Origin: Saccharomycodes ludwigii
Lineage: Eukaryota; Ascomycota; Saccharomycetes; Saccharomycodales; Saccharomycodaceae
Assembly (NCBI RefSeq): GCF_020623625.1
Contig: NC_060202.1
Coordinates: 1-64,000 of the forward strand
Direction of reading: 5' to 3'
Length of the DNA: 64,000 bases
Below, piece by piece: positions 24,331 to 34,399 of this stretch. Within the stretch, counting starts at the first letter, position 1. Each line of letters opens with the position of its first letter. The notes beneath the pieces were generated by a model. That model searched no databases, was not told the origin of the DNA, and worked only from the letters and a program-made list of their open reading frames with translations. The position numbers were made by a program, and so were the translations under genes.

Positions 24331-25115
24331 CATTTTACATTTTTATTTGTTCATTTCCTCCCCTGTTGAGTAGAAGTATTCAAAAAAATAAAAGAACGTG
24401 GATTATAAATCTTTGTATTTTGAATTCATAAGCTATGCCTTATTATTGGATTTTATTTTTTTGTTAGCATGTTTGTAAAGATGTCTAGTTTATTATTCAA
24501 ATGTTTAAGGTAATTTTTTTTCTTATGTTTTTTTTTTTTATTAGGCGCAGAAAAAAAAAATATAAAATTGTGTTGCATAATATTTTGATGTTGTAGGAAA
24601 AACCTAAATACACAAAGAAGAATGAATATTTTTTCTTCAAAGTATTTGAAAAAAGTTACTAACAGAGCATAAGAGAATATACATGATAGAATTTAATATA
24701 TTGACAAAGTTAGTTGTTTTTTAGTCACTTTTTATACGTAATGATACACTTGTTTGAATATTATTATAAGACTATAAGAATAAAATAAACTATTAGCAGA
24801 TTCAAACCTTTTTCATCAATCTCTTAGCAAAAAAAAAAGGGTTTGATACATTGCGGTTCGTTAGAATCATAATACTGTACCAAAATCTTATTCTTAATAT
24901 TTAAAATAAGATTTATTGGATTAAATTGGATATAGATTTTTATTCACTTGTTTATTTATAAAAATAATAACAAACACCCTAAAAAAGGGCAAAGTAAATG
25001 TCATTTTTTACAAGCGATAACCCCGTTAAGCACATGCTTAAAATATATTAAATTCTTATTCTTTCTTTTTCACAAAAATTTAGAAAATACTCGATTCTAA
25101 AAAAATAAACAAACT
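24331..25115. other. Gene-free spacer
   Basis: Upstream region of THI5 followed by the 3' side of the decayed HAD gene. AT-rich; no coding signal found. Confidence 0.45.
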
Positions 25116-25995
25116 CTATTTAGATCCCATATACATAACTTGTTGGATATCTTGACATGTATCATCTATAATCATTGTATGTTTGTAAGAAAACAGACTT
25201 CCATCCTTATAAGTACCTATTATAATCAAACAATTGGAATAGCCAGAACTTTAAACAGCAATAATATAATATACAGGATTACCATCAGTCATGTAAACAT
25301 ATTATTTTCAGTTTCTCCATAACCAGCTTAAAATTAACAACAATTTGAAGATTCATTTATTTGTTAAGTTTCCACTCTATTAAAACTTTTCAATACATTT
25401 GTTGCATATTTATATATAATTAGATCAGGTTTCTTCATAATAGCATTTTCCAAAATAATAATACCATCTATTAGCCCATATTAATTTGCAAACAACTTCT
25501 ATATAGATCTGTTATTATGTGTATATCTGCACTCAAATCTCTTAAATTTGTAAAAACAAATATGTTATTAAAAGGTCTAGTAAACAAATCGTAGTATTTA
25601 TTATCAACGCTAAAATAATAATCTTGCAACCGCTGATTTAAAAAAAAAAAGCATTATCTAAAGTATAAAATGGGAAGATAATACAAATATGCTTTAAAAT
25701 TTCCCCATTTTTGGTAGTAATTAATGGCTTCGCTGCTGACATTTTGTTATAATTAAATGAGATAAGTCTAAATAGAGAAGTATTTAAAACTATTTGCTTA
25801 GAATGTGAATTAATGTTCAATATCGAACTAATCATTGTTGCTTTTTATTTCTCAGTATTTTCTGCACCACTGGTTAATAATAGATATGAAGTATTCCCTT
25901 AGTTCTAGTAATTTAATGTTCTGAGTGCATTCACGATTAGTTTGTCATGATCTGTCAATACACCACCAATATCAAAGAAGTATGCAATTGAAGGG
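25116..25995 (-). pseudogene. Decayed HAD phosphatase, YKR070W-like
   Basis: Read 5' to 3' on the minus strand, fragments align in order with the HAD hydrolase family of S. cerevisiae YKR070W (about 350 residues). AYFFDIGGVLTDHDKL corresponds to the DxDGVL nucleophile motif, with the second Asp now Gly. SYLLLTSGAENTEK corresponds to the ILLTNGGG...E motif. ISSILNINSHSKQIVLNTS follows, then NLRDLSADIHIITDL, DLIIYKYATNVL and MTDGNPVYYII (the GDNPxSDIxGA motif), then SNCLIIIGTYKDG and TMIIDDTCQDIQQVM just before the end. Several stop codons and frame changes interrupt it, so it is dead. Length and order are almost complete, so it decayed in place by point changes and small indels. Confidence 0.8.
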
Positions 25996-27423
25996 GTATG
26001 AACATTAGAATGATGTATATGTTTAGTGGTAACAGAATTTGCGTTACTACAGTGATAGTAATTAATTGCCAATTTAACTCTAAAGATAGGTGGGAATTTA
26101 TGATGTATCTATTATCTCATTCTGATTTGTTTACTTTCCTTTTTTTTTTTTTTTTTTTGTTTTCCCTAATTCAAAAAAAAAGAAAAAATTTCGAACATTC
26201 ATCACAATCTATCGAATTTAACTCAATTGAAAATAATGGTCAAACTTTACCCGCCCCATTCAAAAAAAAAAAAAAAAAAAAAAAAAAATTAACATTTAAA
26301 TTTTAAAATTTACGAAAGGAGATAACGTTAATGCTACGTGAACCGACAAATATAAAAAATTAGAATGACAAACGATTTATTTTTATGACAAGAATAAATA
26401 AACTACAAATCATGTAACTTAGATGAATGAAATATCAAAGATTGTTATTAATTGAAAACGTAACAGTTGAATTAACTAAGAATAAGAAGATAATCATATT
26501 ATTAACCATAACGTTAATAACCTGGTGCAAAGCACATTGCCCATAAATTATTCAATGAGCAGTAAAGTGTAATTATCAGCATGTGATATAGTCACGTAAT
26601 AAAAATAATCAACAAAGTTTACGCAAAATAAATGTCATGAAACAGAAAGACCCTGTCAAAAAAAGTAGCTTGCCCGCTCCACGTAATGTTCAACAAAATT
26701 AGTTGTTTCAACAGTGGAAAGTAGCATTGTGTGTGTGTGTGAAGGGGAGGAAAGAATGTTAATGGTTAGAAATAAGTAGGTAATATAATCCACGTCATAT
26801 ATATTTTGATTATACTATTTTTATTTTGACATTTCTGCTGAAAAAGGGTTAACCATATTAAAGTGTTTGGTGAGGTGAAAATCTTTGGATATTTTACAAG
26901 AAGCAATGTATAATTTTTTAGGACGTAGATGTTTTAAATGGGTAATAAAATTGAATAAGATGCTCATTAGGCTAAAGTTTAAACATACGGTAGATCTCCC
27001 CAGATGCAAATGCTTGGATTTTGGTGTAGATATTATTTATTTACTGGGATACAAAATTAATGCGGGGGAGAAGGTTTGTGTATGTGTTGAAAGAGATTGG
27101 GGATAATTCTTCATATTTATATTGTGCGGCAACAAGTGGTGAAAAAAAAAAGAAAAAGGAAAAAAGAAAAAAAACCATGTGTTAGAGTTGTTTATTATTG
27201 AATATTGGATTACAACAGACGATGGTACGTAACTATTTCCATTTCCCTTTTTTCTTCTTTCTCCAGATTCTTAAGTTTTGAATGTATGATGGATGATAGT
27301 AACAAAAACTAGAATGAGTTTGATATGAGGGGAGGGGTTATATTTTTTTAACAAATTATCACCTTATTAGTTGTTTTTCTTATTGTGTTTTGAAACTTTG
27401 AACAAGCAAATGGATGGTTTGTC

Positions 27424-27434
27424 CCCCGCGATTG
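27424..27434 (-). promoter_or_regulatory. Mig1-like site upstream of HXK
   Basis: CCCCGC followed by an AT-rich flank reads on the minus strand as an AT stretch then GCGGGG, the Mig1 consensus form. It lies about 950 bp upstream of the hexokinase ATG. Suggestive only, given the distance. Confidence 0.35.
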
Positions 27435-27744
27435 TTTTTCCATCGATATTCCATGACTTTCTTTGAAGTAGTCTTAATAACTTTAATTTCTCTCTCCACA
27501 TTTAATTTTTTATTTTAATTTTTTTTCATTTTCTTTAACAAATCAAATCAACATTCACAAAAAAAATATATATAACAAATTTAACTTACCCTTTTTAATC
27601 TTATTCTTATTAACTGTATTATTTTTTCCCTCCCTTTTTTTTTAATTTAATTTAATTTAATTCATACTTTAAATAGTGGAAGTGGCAAGGTTGTTTTGTT
27701 TGTTTTGATATTTTTTTGTGGAAGTTCGGATTAATTTTATCACA

Positions 27745-27763
27745 GGGGGGGGAGGGGGGGAGG
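27745..27763 (+). promoter_or_regulatory. G-rich element with STRE-like core
   Basis: Two runs of seven or eight G, separated by A, include AGGGG, the Msn2/4 stress element. It is striking in AT-rich surroundings and could also form a G-quadruplex with the adjacent AGG. It lies about 620 bp upstream of HXK. Confidence 0.35.
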
Positions 27764-28379
27764 CTGGCGTTGTATTGTTTTAAACTGAGAAATCAGCGCA
27801 GATAATTATCTAGCAATTATCATAACAAAAAAAAAAAAAAACAGGTTTTTCCACGTTAAATTTTCTCCCTTTTATTTTCATTTTATTCTAATATTTTTTT
27901 TTTTTTTTTTTTTTCATTTTTCTCTTCTTTTTTTTTTTTTTTCCATTTTGATTTTGCATTTTCTACATCACCTGGTTTAATTTTCTTTTTTGTACAACTA
28001 TTAATAATAATACACTATCGTTTTAAACTCGTTAATCTGTGCGACCTCTTCCACCTCATGCATTTATTTTAATTATTTTTATTGTGTGAATGGAAGAATA
28101 TAGAGAAAAAAAATAAAAAAAAAACACTGAAACACAATCAATATATATATATATATAAGTATGTGCCTTTTTTTTTTTTCGCTTAATGGATAATTCTCTT
28201 GTTTTTTTTTTCCTTTCATAGTTTTTTCTTATACTTAATTATTAGTATTCTGTATGTATCTAAACCCTACAATAAAATCAAACAAACTAAACAATTTATA
28301 CCTATTCGGTTTGATAGTATAAATACTTTTGATATTTACAAACAAAAAATACACACAACTTTAAACAAAACAATTAATC

Positions 28380-29843
28380 ATGGTTCACTTAGGAGCAAAA
28401 AAACCACCTGCCAGAAAGGGCTCAATGGCCGATGTCCCAGCTGATTTAATGTCTCAAATCTACGGTTTTGAAACTATTTTCAGTGTTTCTCCACAAAAGT
28501 TAAAGGCCATTGTTAAGCATTTTATTACTGAGTTGGACAAGGGTTTATCCAAGAAGGGTGGTAACATTCCAATGATTCCAGGTTGGGTTTTGGAATATCC
28601 TACTGGTAAGGAAACCGGTGATTATTTAGCCATTGACTTGGGTGGTACCAACTTGAGAGTCGTTTTGGTTAAATTGGGTGGTGACAGAACTTTTGATACC
28701 ACACAATCCAAATATAAATTACCAGATCACATTAGAACAACCAAAGATAAGGATGAATTGTGGGCATTTATTGCTGACTCTTTAGCCACCTTCTTGGTTG
28801 AACAATATCCAAATGGTGTTACAGGTAATTTGCCATTAGGTTTTACTTTCTCCTACCCAGCTTCCCAAGATAGAATTAACGAAGGTATCTTGCAAAGATG
28901 GACCAAAGGTTTTGATATTCCAGGCGTTGAACACCACGATGTTGTTCCAATGTTGCAAGAACAAATAACTAAGAGAAACTTACCAATACACGTTGTAGCA
29001 TTGATTAATGATACCGTCGGTACTTTAGTTGCTTCTTTATATACTGATGGTGAAACAAAGATGGGTTGTATTTTCGGTACCGGTGTTAATGGTTCCTATT
29101 ACGATATCTGTTCAGGTGTTGAAAAGTTGAATGGTAGATTAGCTTCCGATGTCACCCCAGATACTCCAATGGCTATCAACTGTGAATATGGTTCTTTTGA
29201 TAACGAACACTTGGTTTTGCCAAGAACCAAGTATGATGTTCAAATTGATGAGGACTCACCAAGACCAGGTCAACAAACTTTTGAAAAAATGACTTCTGGT
29301 TACTACTTGGGTGAATTGTTGCGTTTGGCCATATTAGATGTTTACGAACAAGGCTTAATTTTCAAGGGCCAAGATGTTACCAAGTTGCAAAAGTCATATG
29401 TTATGGATACTTCCTATCCAGCTAGAATTGAACAAGATCCATTTGAAAATTTGGAAGATACTTATGATCTGTTCAAAAACGACTTGGGTATTGTCACCAC
29501 CGTTACTGAGCGTAAGTTAATCAGAAAGTTGTCTGAATTAATTGGTACCAGAGCTGCTAGATTGTCTGTCTGTGGTATAGGTGCAGTTTGTCAAAAGAGA
29601 AACTACAAGACTGGTCATATTGCTGCTGATGGTTCTGTTTTCAACAAGTACCCAGACTTTAGTAAGAGAGCTCATCAAGCCTTGAAAGATATATACGACT
29701 GGGAAGAAACTGATGCTACCAAGTTTCCAATTCAAATTGTTCCTGCTGAGGATGGTTCTGGTGCTGGTGCTGCCATCATTGCTGCTTTGACTGGAAGCAG
29801 ATTAAAGAAGGGTTTATCTGTCGGTGTTGCTCCAGGTAAATAA
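28380..29843 (+). CDS. HXK2: Hexokinase, HXK2/HXK1 orthologue
   Basis: 487 residues, versus 486 in S. cerevisiae. It phosphorylates glucose, fructose and mannose at C6 in the cytosol. Visible are the phosphate loop AIDLGGTNLR at 84-93, LGFTFSYPASQ, KGFDIPGV, catalytic Asp211 in LINDTVGT, GTGVNGSYYD, and EYGSFDNEHLVLP. The N-terminus keeps the decapeptide KKPPARKGSM (7-16) with Ser15 in an RKGS site. In S. cerevisiae Hxk2 this segment binds Mig1 and its phosphorylation controls monomer/dimer state and nuclear entry. This is the single pre-duplication hexokinase at this locus: its position and strand match both YGL253W (HXK2) and YFR053C (HXK1), with RPN12 next to it as in the HXK1 copy. Confidence 0.97.
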   Translation: MVHLGAKKPPARKGSMADVPADLMSQIYGFETIFSVSPQKLKAIVKHFITELDKGLSKKGGNIPMIPGWVLEYPTGKETGDYLAIDLGGTNLRVVLVKLGGDRTFDTTQSKYKLPDHIRTTKDKDELWAFIADSLATFLVEQYPNGVTGNLPLGFTFSYPASQDRINEGILQRWTKGFDIPGVEHHDVVPMLQEQITKRNLPIHVVALINDTVGTLVASLYTDGETKMGCIFGTGVNGSYYDICSGVEKLNGRLASDVTPDTPMAINCEYGSFDNEHLVLPRTKYDVQIDEDSPRPGQQTFEKMTSGYYLGELLRLAILDVYEQGLIFKGQDVTKLQKSYVMDTSYPARIEQDPFENLEDTYDLFKNDLGIVTTVTERKLIRKLSELIGTRAARLSVCGIGAVCQKRNYKTGHIAADGSVFNKYPDFSKRAHQALKDIYDWEETDATKFPIQIVPAEDGSGAGAAIIAALTGSRLKKGLSVGVAPGK

Positions 29844-30292
29844 TTTTGATGATTTTTGTATTTTTTTTTTTTAAAAAAAAAGACCCTTTTTGTTTATCTA
29901 ATGATTTTGTCGATGAAATTTTTTTTTTATTAATTTTTTTTTTTTTCTTTTTTTTTTTCCCTCTTTTTGTTTTGTTGAGTGATTTTCCATGCATGTTATG
30001 CATGATTTATAAACAAACGAAGAAAGCAGAAGAGGAAGAAGAAGAAGAAGGAGAAAAGGTATTTGTATATACATATATATATTACACGTAATGTAAGTAT
30101 GTTTCAATGAATGATGTAATTATTGGTTATTTTTATGATTTTTTTTTCTATTCAACATAGTGTAATCTCATATGTTTTATTCGATATATTTATACGGAGG
30201 CAGTCTTCCGAGGTTAGTAGCTTTTTTAATCGTATATTAATTGGTCTCGGGTCTCGGATCTCGGATCTCGAAGGCTGGGCATCCTTAAAATT

Positions 30293-30328
<36 letters not shown>

Positions 30329-31017
30329 CTATATATAATTTCTCTTTCCAATTTCTCAAATAACATAAAAAAAAGTGGAAATGGCAGTTTAATTATGTGT
30401 ATTTTGCAAGCAAGTTGGCTAATAATGCGTTCACGTGAATATGTAAAATAATATCTAGTCCAAATAAAAATTATAAATAAATATGAACATTAATTCCTCA
30501 TTCGTAATCATTCATAATTCCCCGTAGGACAAAATACAATAACTTTACCAAGATATATTTAAAAAGACGTTACCTTTTCCCATTTTTTGGTAAATTGAAA
30601 ACATGATTATATTTGCAATTCAAACCAACACCGCAAAGGGAATTGACACCTGAATCATTGATTGATAATCCGATTCCGTTTTATTTCATTTTATAAGCAT
30701 ACTAGTTGCAACATTAAGTGTTCCCTAAGAACAAAATCATCAAACTTTTTCTTAAGAAATCATCTTGAATTTATGAATTTAGTTAATAATAAAAAACATC
30801 TAGCATATTGTCTGGCCAGGAAAATAAAGGAGTAAGTTGATAAACCTATATCGCAAAAATTAATAATATTTGATGCATACAAGTGTTATCGATATTGATT
30901 TGTTTGTATCTTATGTATTAATCTTTAAACATTCAGAATTAGTGAAGAGAGGGAGGGGATATATATATATATATATAAACCAAAAAAATATACCGAGTAC
31001 TGAATCTTTAAAAATGT
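29844..31017. other. Convergent spacer HXK/RPN12
   Basis: Two convergent 3' ends separated by 1.2 kb, unusually long for this core region. T-rich 3' sequence follows the HXK stop. An 8-bp tandem (TCTCGGRT, four copies) lies at 30243-30270, an A run at 30294-30326 and an AT microsatellite at 30960-30976. No gene seen. Confidence 0.55.
30243..30270. repeat. 8-bp tandem TCTCGGRT
   Basis: Four successive TCTCGG units 8, 8 and 8 bp apart. The stretch is GC-rich in an AT-rich spacer. Confidence 0.7.
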
Positions 31018-31860
31018 TTAAACAATGGTTTCTAGATTAATGGCATAATCTAATACATTATTAATTACCATCTTATCGTCATGTTCGTCATTTTTAAATT
31101 CTTTATTATCTTCTTTAAAATAAATCATACCCTTTGATATCTTCCAATTCAAATCAAGCGCAAATTGTTCCACTTCCTTTTCATTCTCAAAAAATAATAA
31201 AGTTTTGGTTGCTGATAATGATAATTTGTCATAAGCCATTTCAGTATTGTGTGCGATTTCTTCTCTAATAGCTTCTAATAAAATATCGGTGAATAAAACG
31301 TACTCTTTCAAATTTCCAAAGCCACTTTCACTGCTAGATCCATTATTTTCACTTAATAATAGCAAATTTCTAGCTTTCTGATAATTCCCCTCCATTAACC
31401 ACTTTTCAACTTTTATTGGATAAGATAAATACTCATCATCCTCCATATTGGTGATTCTCTTGCTTAGATATTCTATCTCTTCATGAAATCGTGTTATATC
31501 GCGTTTAGATAGCAAATACAACAAATATAAGCTTATTAACTTGTTTTTGTATGTAGAGGTGTTTAAAGCAGTAATATCTGTACTAAAATAAAAAGGCCTC
31601 AATTGTGAAAAATAATTTTCAAAAGCTTCAAACTTACCTAAATTGACACTTGCCAGGGCACCAGTCTCTATAATACTTCTACTTATAATTAAATCATTGG
31701 CATACGATATATTATCCTTAGCCTTGTGTAAATCCGGAACTAATAACCCATGTTTAATTAATTCAAGTTTGATTGATGGTAACAATTCTTCGCAAGCGAT
31801 AAAATTATTTAAATCTAAAGCAGTTTTTAAATTAGTAGTCAATTCAGTTAAGTTAGACAT
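31018..31860 (-). CDS. RPN12: 26S proteasome lid subunit Rpn12
   Basis: 280 residues against 274 in S. cerevisiae. Recognised from the N-terminal helical region (LTELTTNLKTALD, EELLPSIKLELIKHGLL, SIIETGALASVNLGKFEAFENYFSQLRPFY) and the C-terminal winged-helix part. Rpn12 is the last subunit to join the lid and licenses lid-base joining of the regulatory particle. It lies next to hexokinase, as YFR052W lies next to HXK1. A perfect PACE box lies 140 bp upstream, consistent with Rpn4 control. Confidence 0.95.
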   Translation of the reverse strand: MSNLTELTTNLKTALDLNNFIACEELLPSIKLELIKHGLLVPDLHKAKDNISYANDLIISRSIIETGALASVNLGKFEAFENYFSQLRPFYFSTDITALNTSTYKNKLISLYLLYLLSKRDITRFHEEIEYLSKRITNMEDDEYLSYPIKVEKWLMEGNYQKARNLLLLSENNGSSSESGFGNLKEYVLFTDILLEAIREEIAHNTEMAYDKLSLSATKTLLFFENEKEVEQFALDLNWKISKGMIYFKEDNKEFKNDEHDDKMVINNVLDYAINLETIV

Positions 31861-32003
31861 ATCTTGTATATTTTTTTTTGAATAGTTTAAGTGTTTTTCT
31901 ATTTTCTTTCTCGCATACAGAAAATTTGAGTTACGACTAAGTTAATACTTAAAAGAAGAAACGAAAAATAATAATAATAATAATGAAGGGAAAAGCTTTG
32001 GTG

Positions 32004-32043
<40 letters not shown>

Positions 32044-32252
32044 AATAATAATAAAATAAAAATTGTTTCTAAAGTGTTACCCGACTTTTTAGTATTAATC
32101 GAGCTGAAGTAAAATTTTCAACCGAGTATTACAAAAATACCCACATTAAAAAAAAATATATATATATATAAAAAAGAAATCTCGTAGATCGTAGAGTTGT
32201 TATTATTTCTCTATCAAATAAATAACTATTCGGAAATGTGAACAAGCATGTA
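31861..32252. other. Spacer between RPN12 and RTG2
   Basis: RPN12 promoter and RTG2 3' end. It holds the PACE box, followed directly by a 35-base A run (32006-32040), and a TA microsatellite at 32158-32172. Confidence 0.6.
32000..32008 (+). promoter_or_regulatory. PACE box (Rpn4 site) of RPN12
   Basis: GGTGGCAAA, the exact proteasome-associated control element, lies 140 bp upstream of the RPN12 ATG and is followed directly by a 35-base A run, which should keep it free of nucleosomes. Confidence 0.85.
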
Positions 32253-33989
32253 CTAGTTACTAACATGACCTTCTTCATTCGCATAAAATTGAACCCCAAT
32301 TTTAACCTTCTGTGCGCTTCCGCGTGACAACTTCCTAATTTTCTTTTGCAAAGTGATAATTCTACCCCTAACACTGGCACTAGTTTTCAAATCATCCTTA
32401 CTGATTTGAACAATTACTTCAATTGTCCTTTTTTTGGAAGGAGTTGCTGCTGCATCAATATCCATTTCATCTTTTTCATTAATTTGAAAATTAAAAACGC
32501 CATCTCTTATGTTACCGCCAGGATGAACGCCACAAATGACATACATGATCGTACCAATGTATTTGGTCCACCATATAAGTTTTTCCCTCTGTGATCTATC
32601 ACCATCCCTTAGTACAACCTCTTCAAGTTTCTTTTTATATTCCAATTCTGGCTGTGGAATGTCCCCACCCCATCTATCACACAAAGCTATACCAATTAGG
32701 GCTCTTATACGATGTGACAACCCATGGCATCCAGCAATGATTCCTGTTGTGGCAACATGCAAGGCGGCGGTAGATTGTAATTCTTTTGGATATGATGCAT
32801 GCACAAATGCCAAATTACACAACGCTGGTGCTACTCTTTTATATATCATTGGTGGTATTTCATCCAGTGGCATTGCTGTTTTCAATAAATCCAAGTATTT
32901 CGAAGCCAATAATGGTGAATAAGGTCTTGAGGCAATATGTAATGGATCCTGTGCACGTATTTCCCTGGGCAAGATAGAATACAAGGTACCCTCTCTAACA
33001 CCTCCTTCGCTAAAATGCATATTGCTGATGTTAGGCAATGATTCAAAGGCAGCGCTCATTAACAAACCAACAGCTGGTAATTGTTGTGCCCTTCTTTCTG
33101 ACACTTTAAATATCTTGGATTTGTTATGGCATTCTGGTACATGGCCTTTTAAAAATAAATAATCGCACATAGAGCAAAATTCGTCATAAGAACAAGAAAA
33201 CCCATTGATAATGGTTTGAATTGGATAATCTTTAATTTGAGACAATATTAAATGGCCCATACCTCTTAAACCACCACCACACGCATATATATCGTAACCA
33301 CCATTCTCTGTGGCTCTTTTTTTCATTTCCTCGGGAATCCCGATATGTTTGATGGCCCGCTTGTAGGCATCCTTAATTTCCAAAAATAATGCCCTTCTAT
33401 CTTCTACCTTCAATCTTCTAGACAGAGCACCAGCACCATAAGGTAACGAAATCGGAGTAGACGATTGTTTGATTTCTCCATTAAAGCATTGGATCCACGA
33501 TAATTGAGTGCTACCACCACCCAAATCCATATATAGTCCCGAAACAGAATTAAACGATGAGATCACACCATAAGCACCAATTCTTCCTTCCTCTTCTTTT
33601 GGTAAAAGCTCAACTTGCCATCCGGTCGAATTATTTATTGCCTGAATGAAATCCTTGGAGTTTATGGCTTCTCTTGTAGCTTCAGTAGCCACCACACGAA
33701 CACCAGTAGAAGGAACACCAAAATCATCACAGATTAATTTAAATCTTTTCATAGCAGCACAAACATCCTTGATGGTCTCCACAGGTATAGGTGCCTTTTC
33801 TAAAGAGTTTGGAGAATATTGAACATCAAACAATGAGATACCCACTCTGTCTTTAAAAACACAGGGCATTATCCTTGCATGGTGAGAAGCTTTCGAGGAA
33901 ATACTAAAACGGATACCGTTAGATCCAATATCTACAACAGCGCATAAATTGCGTGAAACCACTTCTCTTTCAGAGCCCAAATTTTCCAT
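32253..33989 (-). CDS. RTG2: Retrograde signalling protein Rtg2
   Basis: 578 residues against 588 in S. cerevisiae. It is an actin/Hsp70-fold protein of the Ppx/GppA phosphatase family: phosphate-1 motif VVDIGSNGIRFSI at 18-30, phosphate-2 motif YMDLGGGSTQLSWI, and ACGGGLRGMGHL. Rtg2 senses mitochondrial dysfunction and relieves Mks1 inhibition of Rtg1/Rtg3; it is also part of the SLIK complex. The N-terminus starts MENLGSEREVVSRNLCAVVDIG, so the first ATG is accepted. It lies between RPN12 and HFM1 on the minus strand, matching YGL252C. Confidence 0.97.
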   Translation of the reverse strand: MENLGSEREVVSRNLCAVVDIGSNGIRFSISSKASHHARIMPCVFKDRVGISLFDVQYSPNSLEKAPIPVETIKDVCAAMKRFKLICDDFGVPSTGVRVVATEATREAINSKDFIQAINNSTGWQVELLPKEEEGRIGAYGVISSFNSVSGLYMDLGGGSTQLSWIQCFNGEIKQSSTPISLPYGAGALSRRLKVEDRRALFLEIKDAYKRAIKHIGIPEEMKKRATENGGYDIYACGGGLRGMGHLILSQIKDYPIQTIINGFSCSYDEFCSMCDYLFLKGHVPECHNKSKIFKVSERRAQQLPAVGLLMSAAFESLPNISNMHFSEGGVREGTLYSILPREIRAQDPLHIASRPYSPLLASKYLDLLKTAMPLDEIPPMIYKRVAPALCNLAFVHASYPKELQSTAALHVATTGIIAGCHGLSHRIRALIGIALCDRWGGDIPQPELEYKKKLEEVVLRDGDRSQREKLIWWTKYIGTIMYVICGVHPGGNIRDGVFNFQINEKDEMDIDAAATPSKKRTIEVIVQISKDDLKTSASVRGRIITLQKKIRKLSRGSAQKVKIGVQFYANEEGHVSN

Positions 33990-34399
33990 TCTTGATTCTC
34001 AAATTAAAAAAAAACAAAAAAGGTGTCTTGTATCTTAGTGTGTATATATGTATATATGTAAATGTTTTTGTAGATATTTAAATATATATATTTACGTTCA
34101 GTATATGTAGTAGAAAAGATAAATTACGAAAATATTAAAATTATTAAGCTCAAATTAAAAGTGACTAAAGTTGAAAAAAAAAATTTTTTAATTTGATTCT
34201 GCAATTTTTTAGCAAACTGCGCATTATATCAAAGAGGAAAAGCTTATATAGAGTGAAGGCATATTCTATTTTTTTTTTTTTTTTTTTTTCTTAAATCTAC
34301 CTGTAAAAAAAAAAAAAATTTGTAAATAGTTGTTACTGCGAGCTGATACATTTTATACATCACATAAACTAAACATAAATATACATATATAAAACCTAC
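33990..34399. other. RTG2 promoter / HFM1 3' end
   Basis: AT-rich with T and A runs (34269-34289, 34305-34317). Nothing else seen. Confidence 0.5.

Larger units (their letters stand above)
25996..28379. other. Long spacer and hexokinase upstream region
   Basis: No convincing gene. Frames at about 26820-27106 lack an ATG start on the plus strand and match nothing I know. Present are long T and A runs (26140-26158, 26262-26288, 27893-27914), a GT microsatellite at 26730-26741, a G-rich stretch at 27745-27763 and an AT microsatellite at 28142-28156. The last ~700 bp are pyrimidine-rich with CTTCC boxes (the Gcr1 core), as in yeast glycolytic promoters. Confidence 0.5.

Noticed and set aside
26821-27106. 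Overlapping ORFs on both strands upstream of HXK
   Set aside because: The plus-strand frame starts with TTG, neither matches a family I know, and they lie in a promoter-type region.
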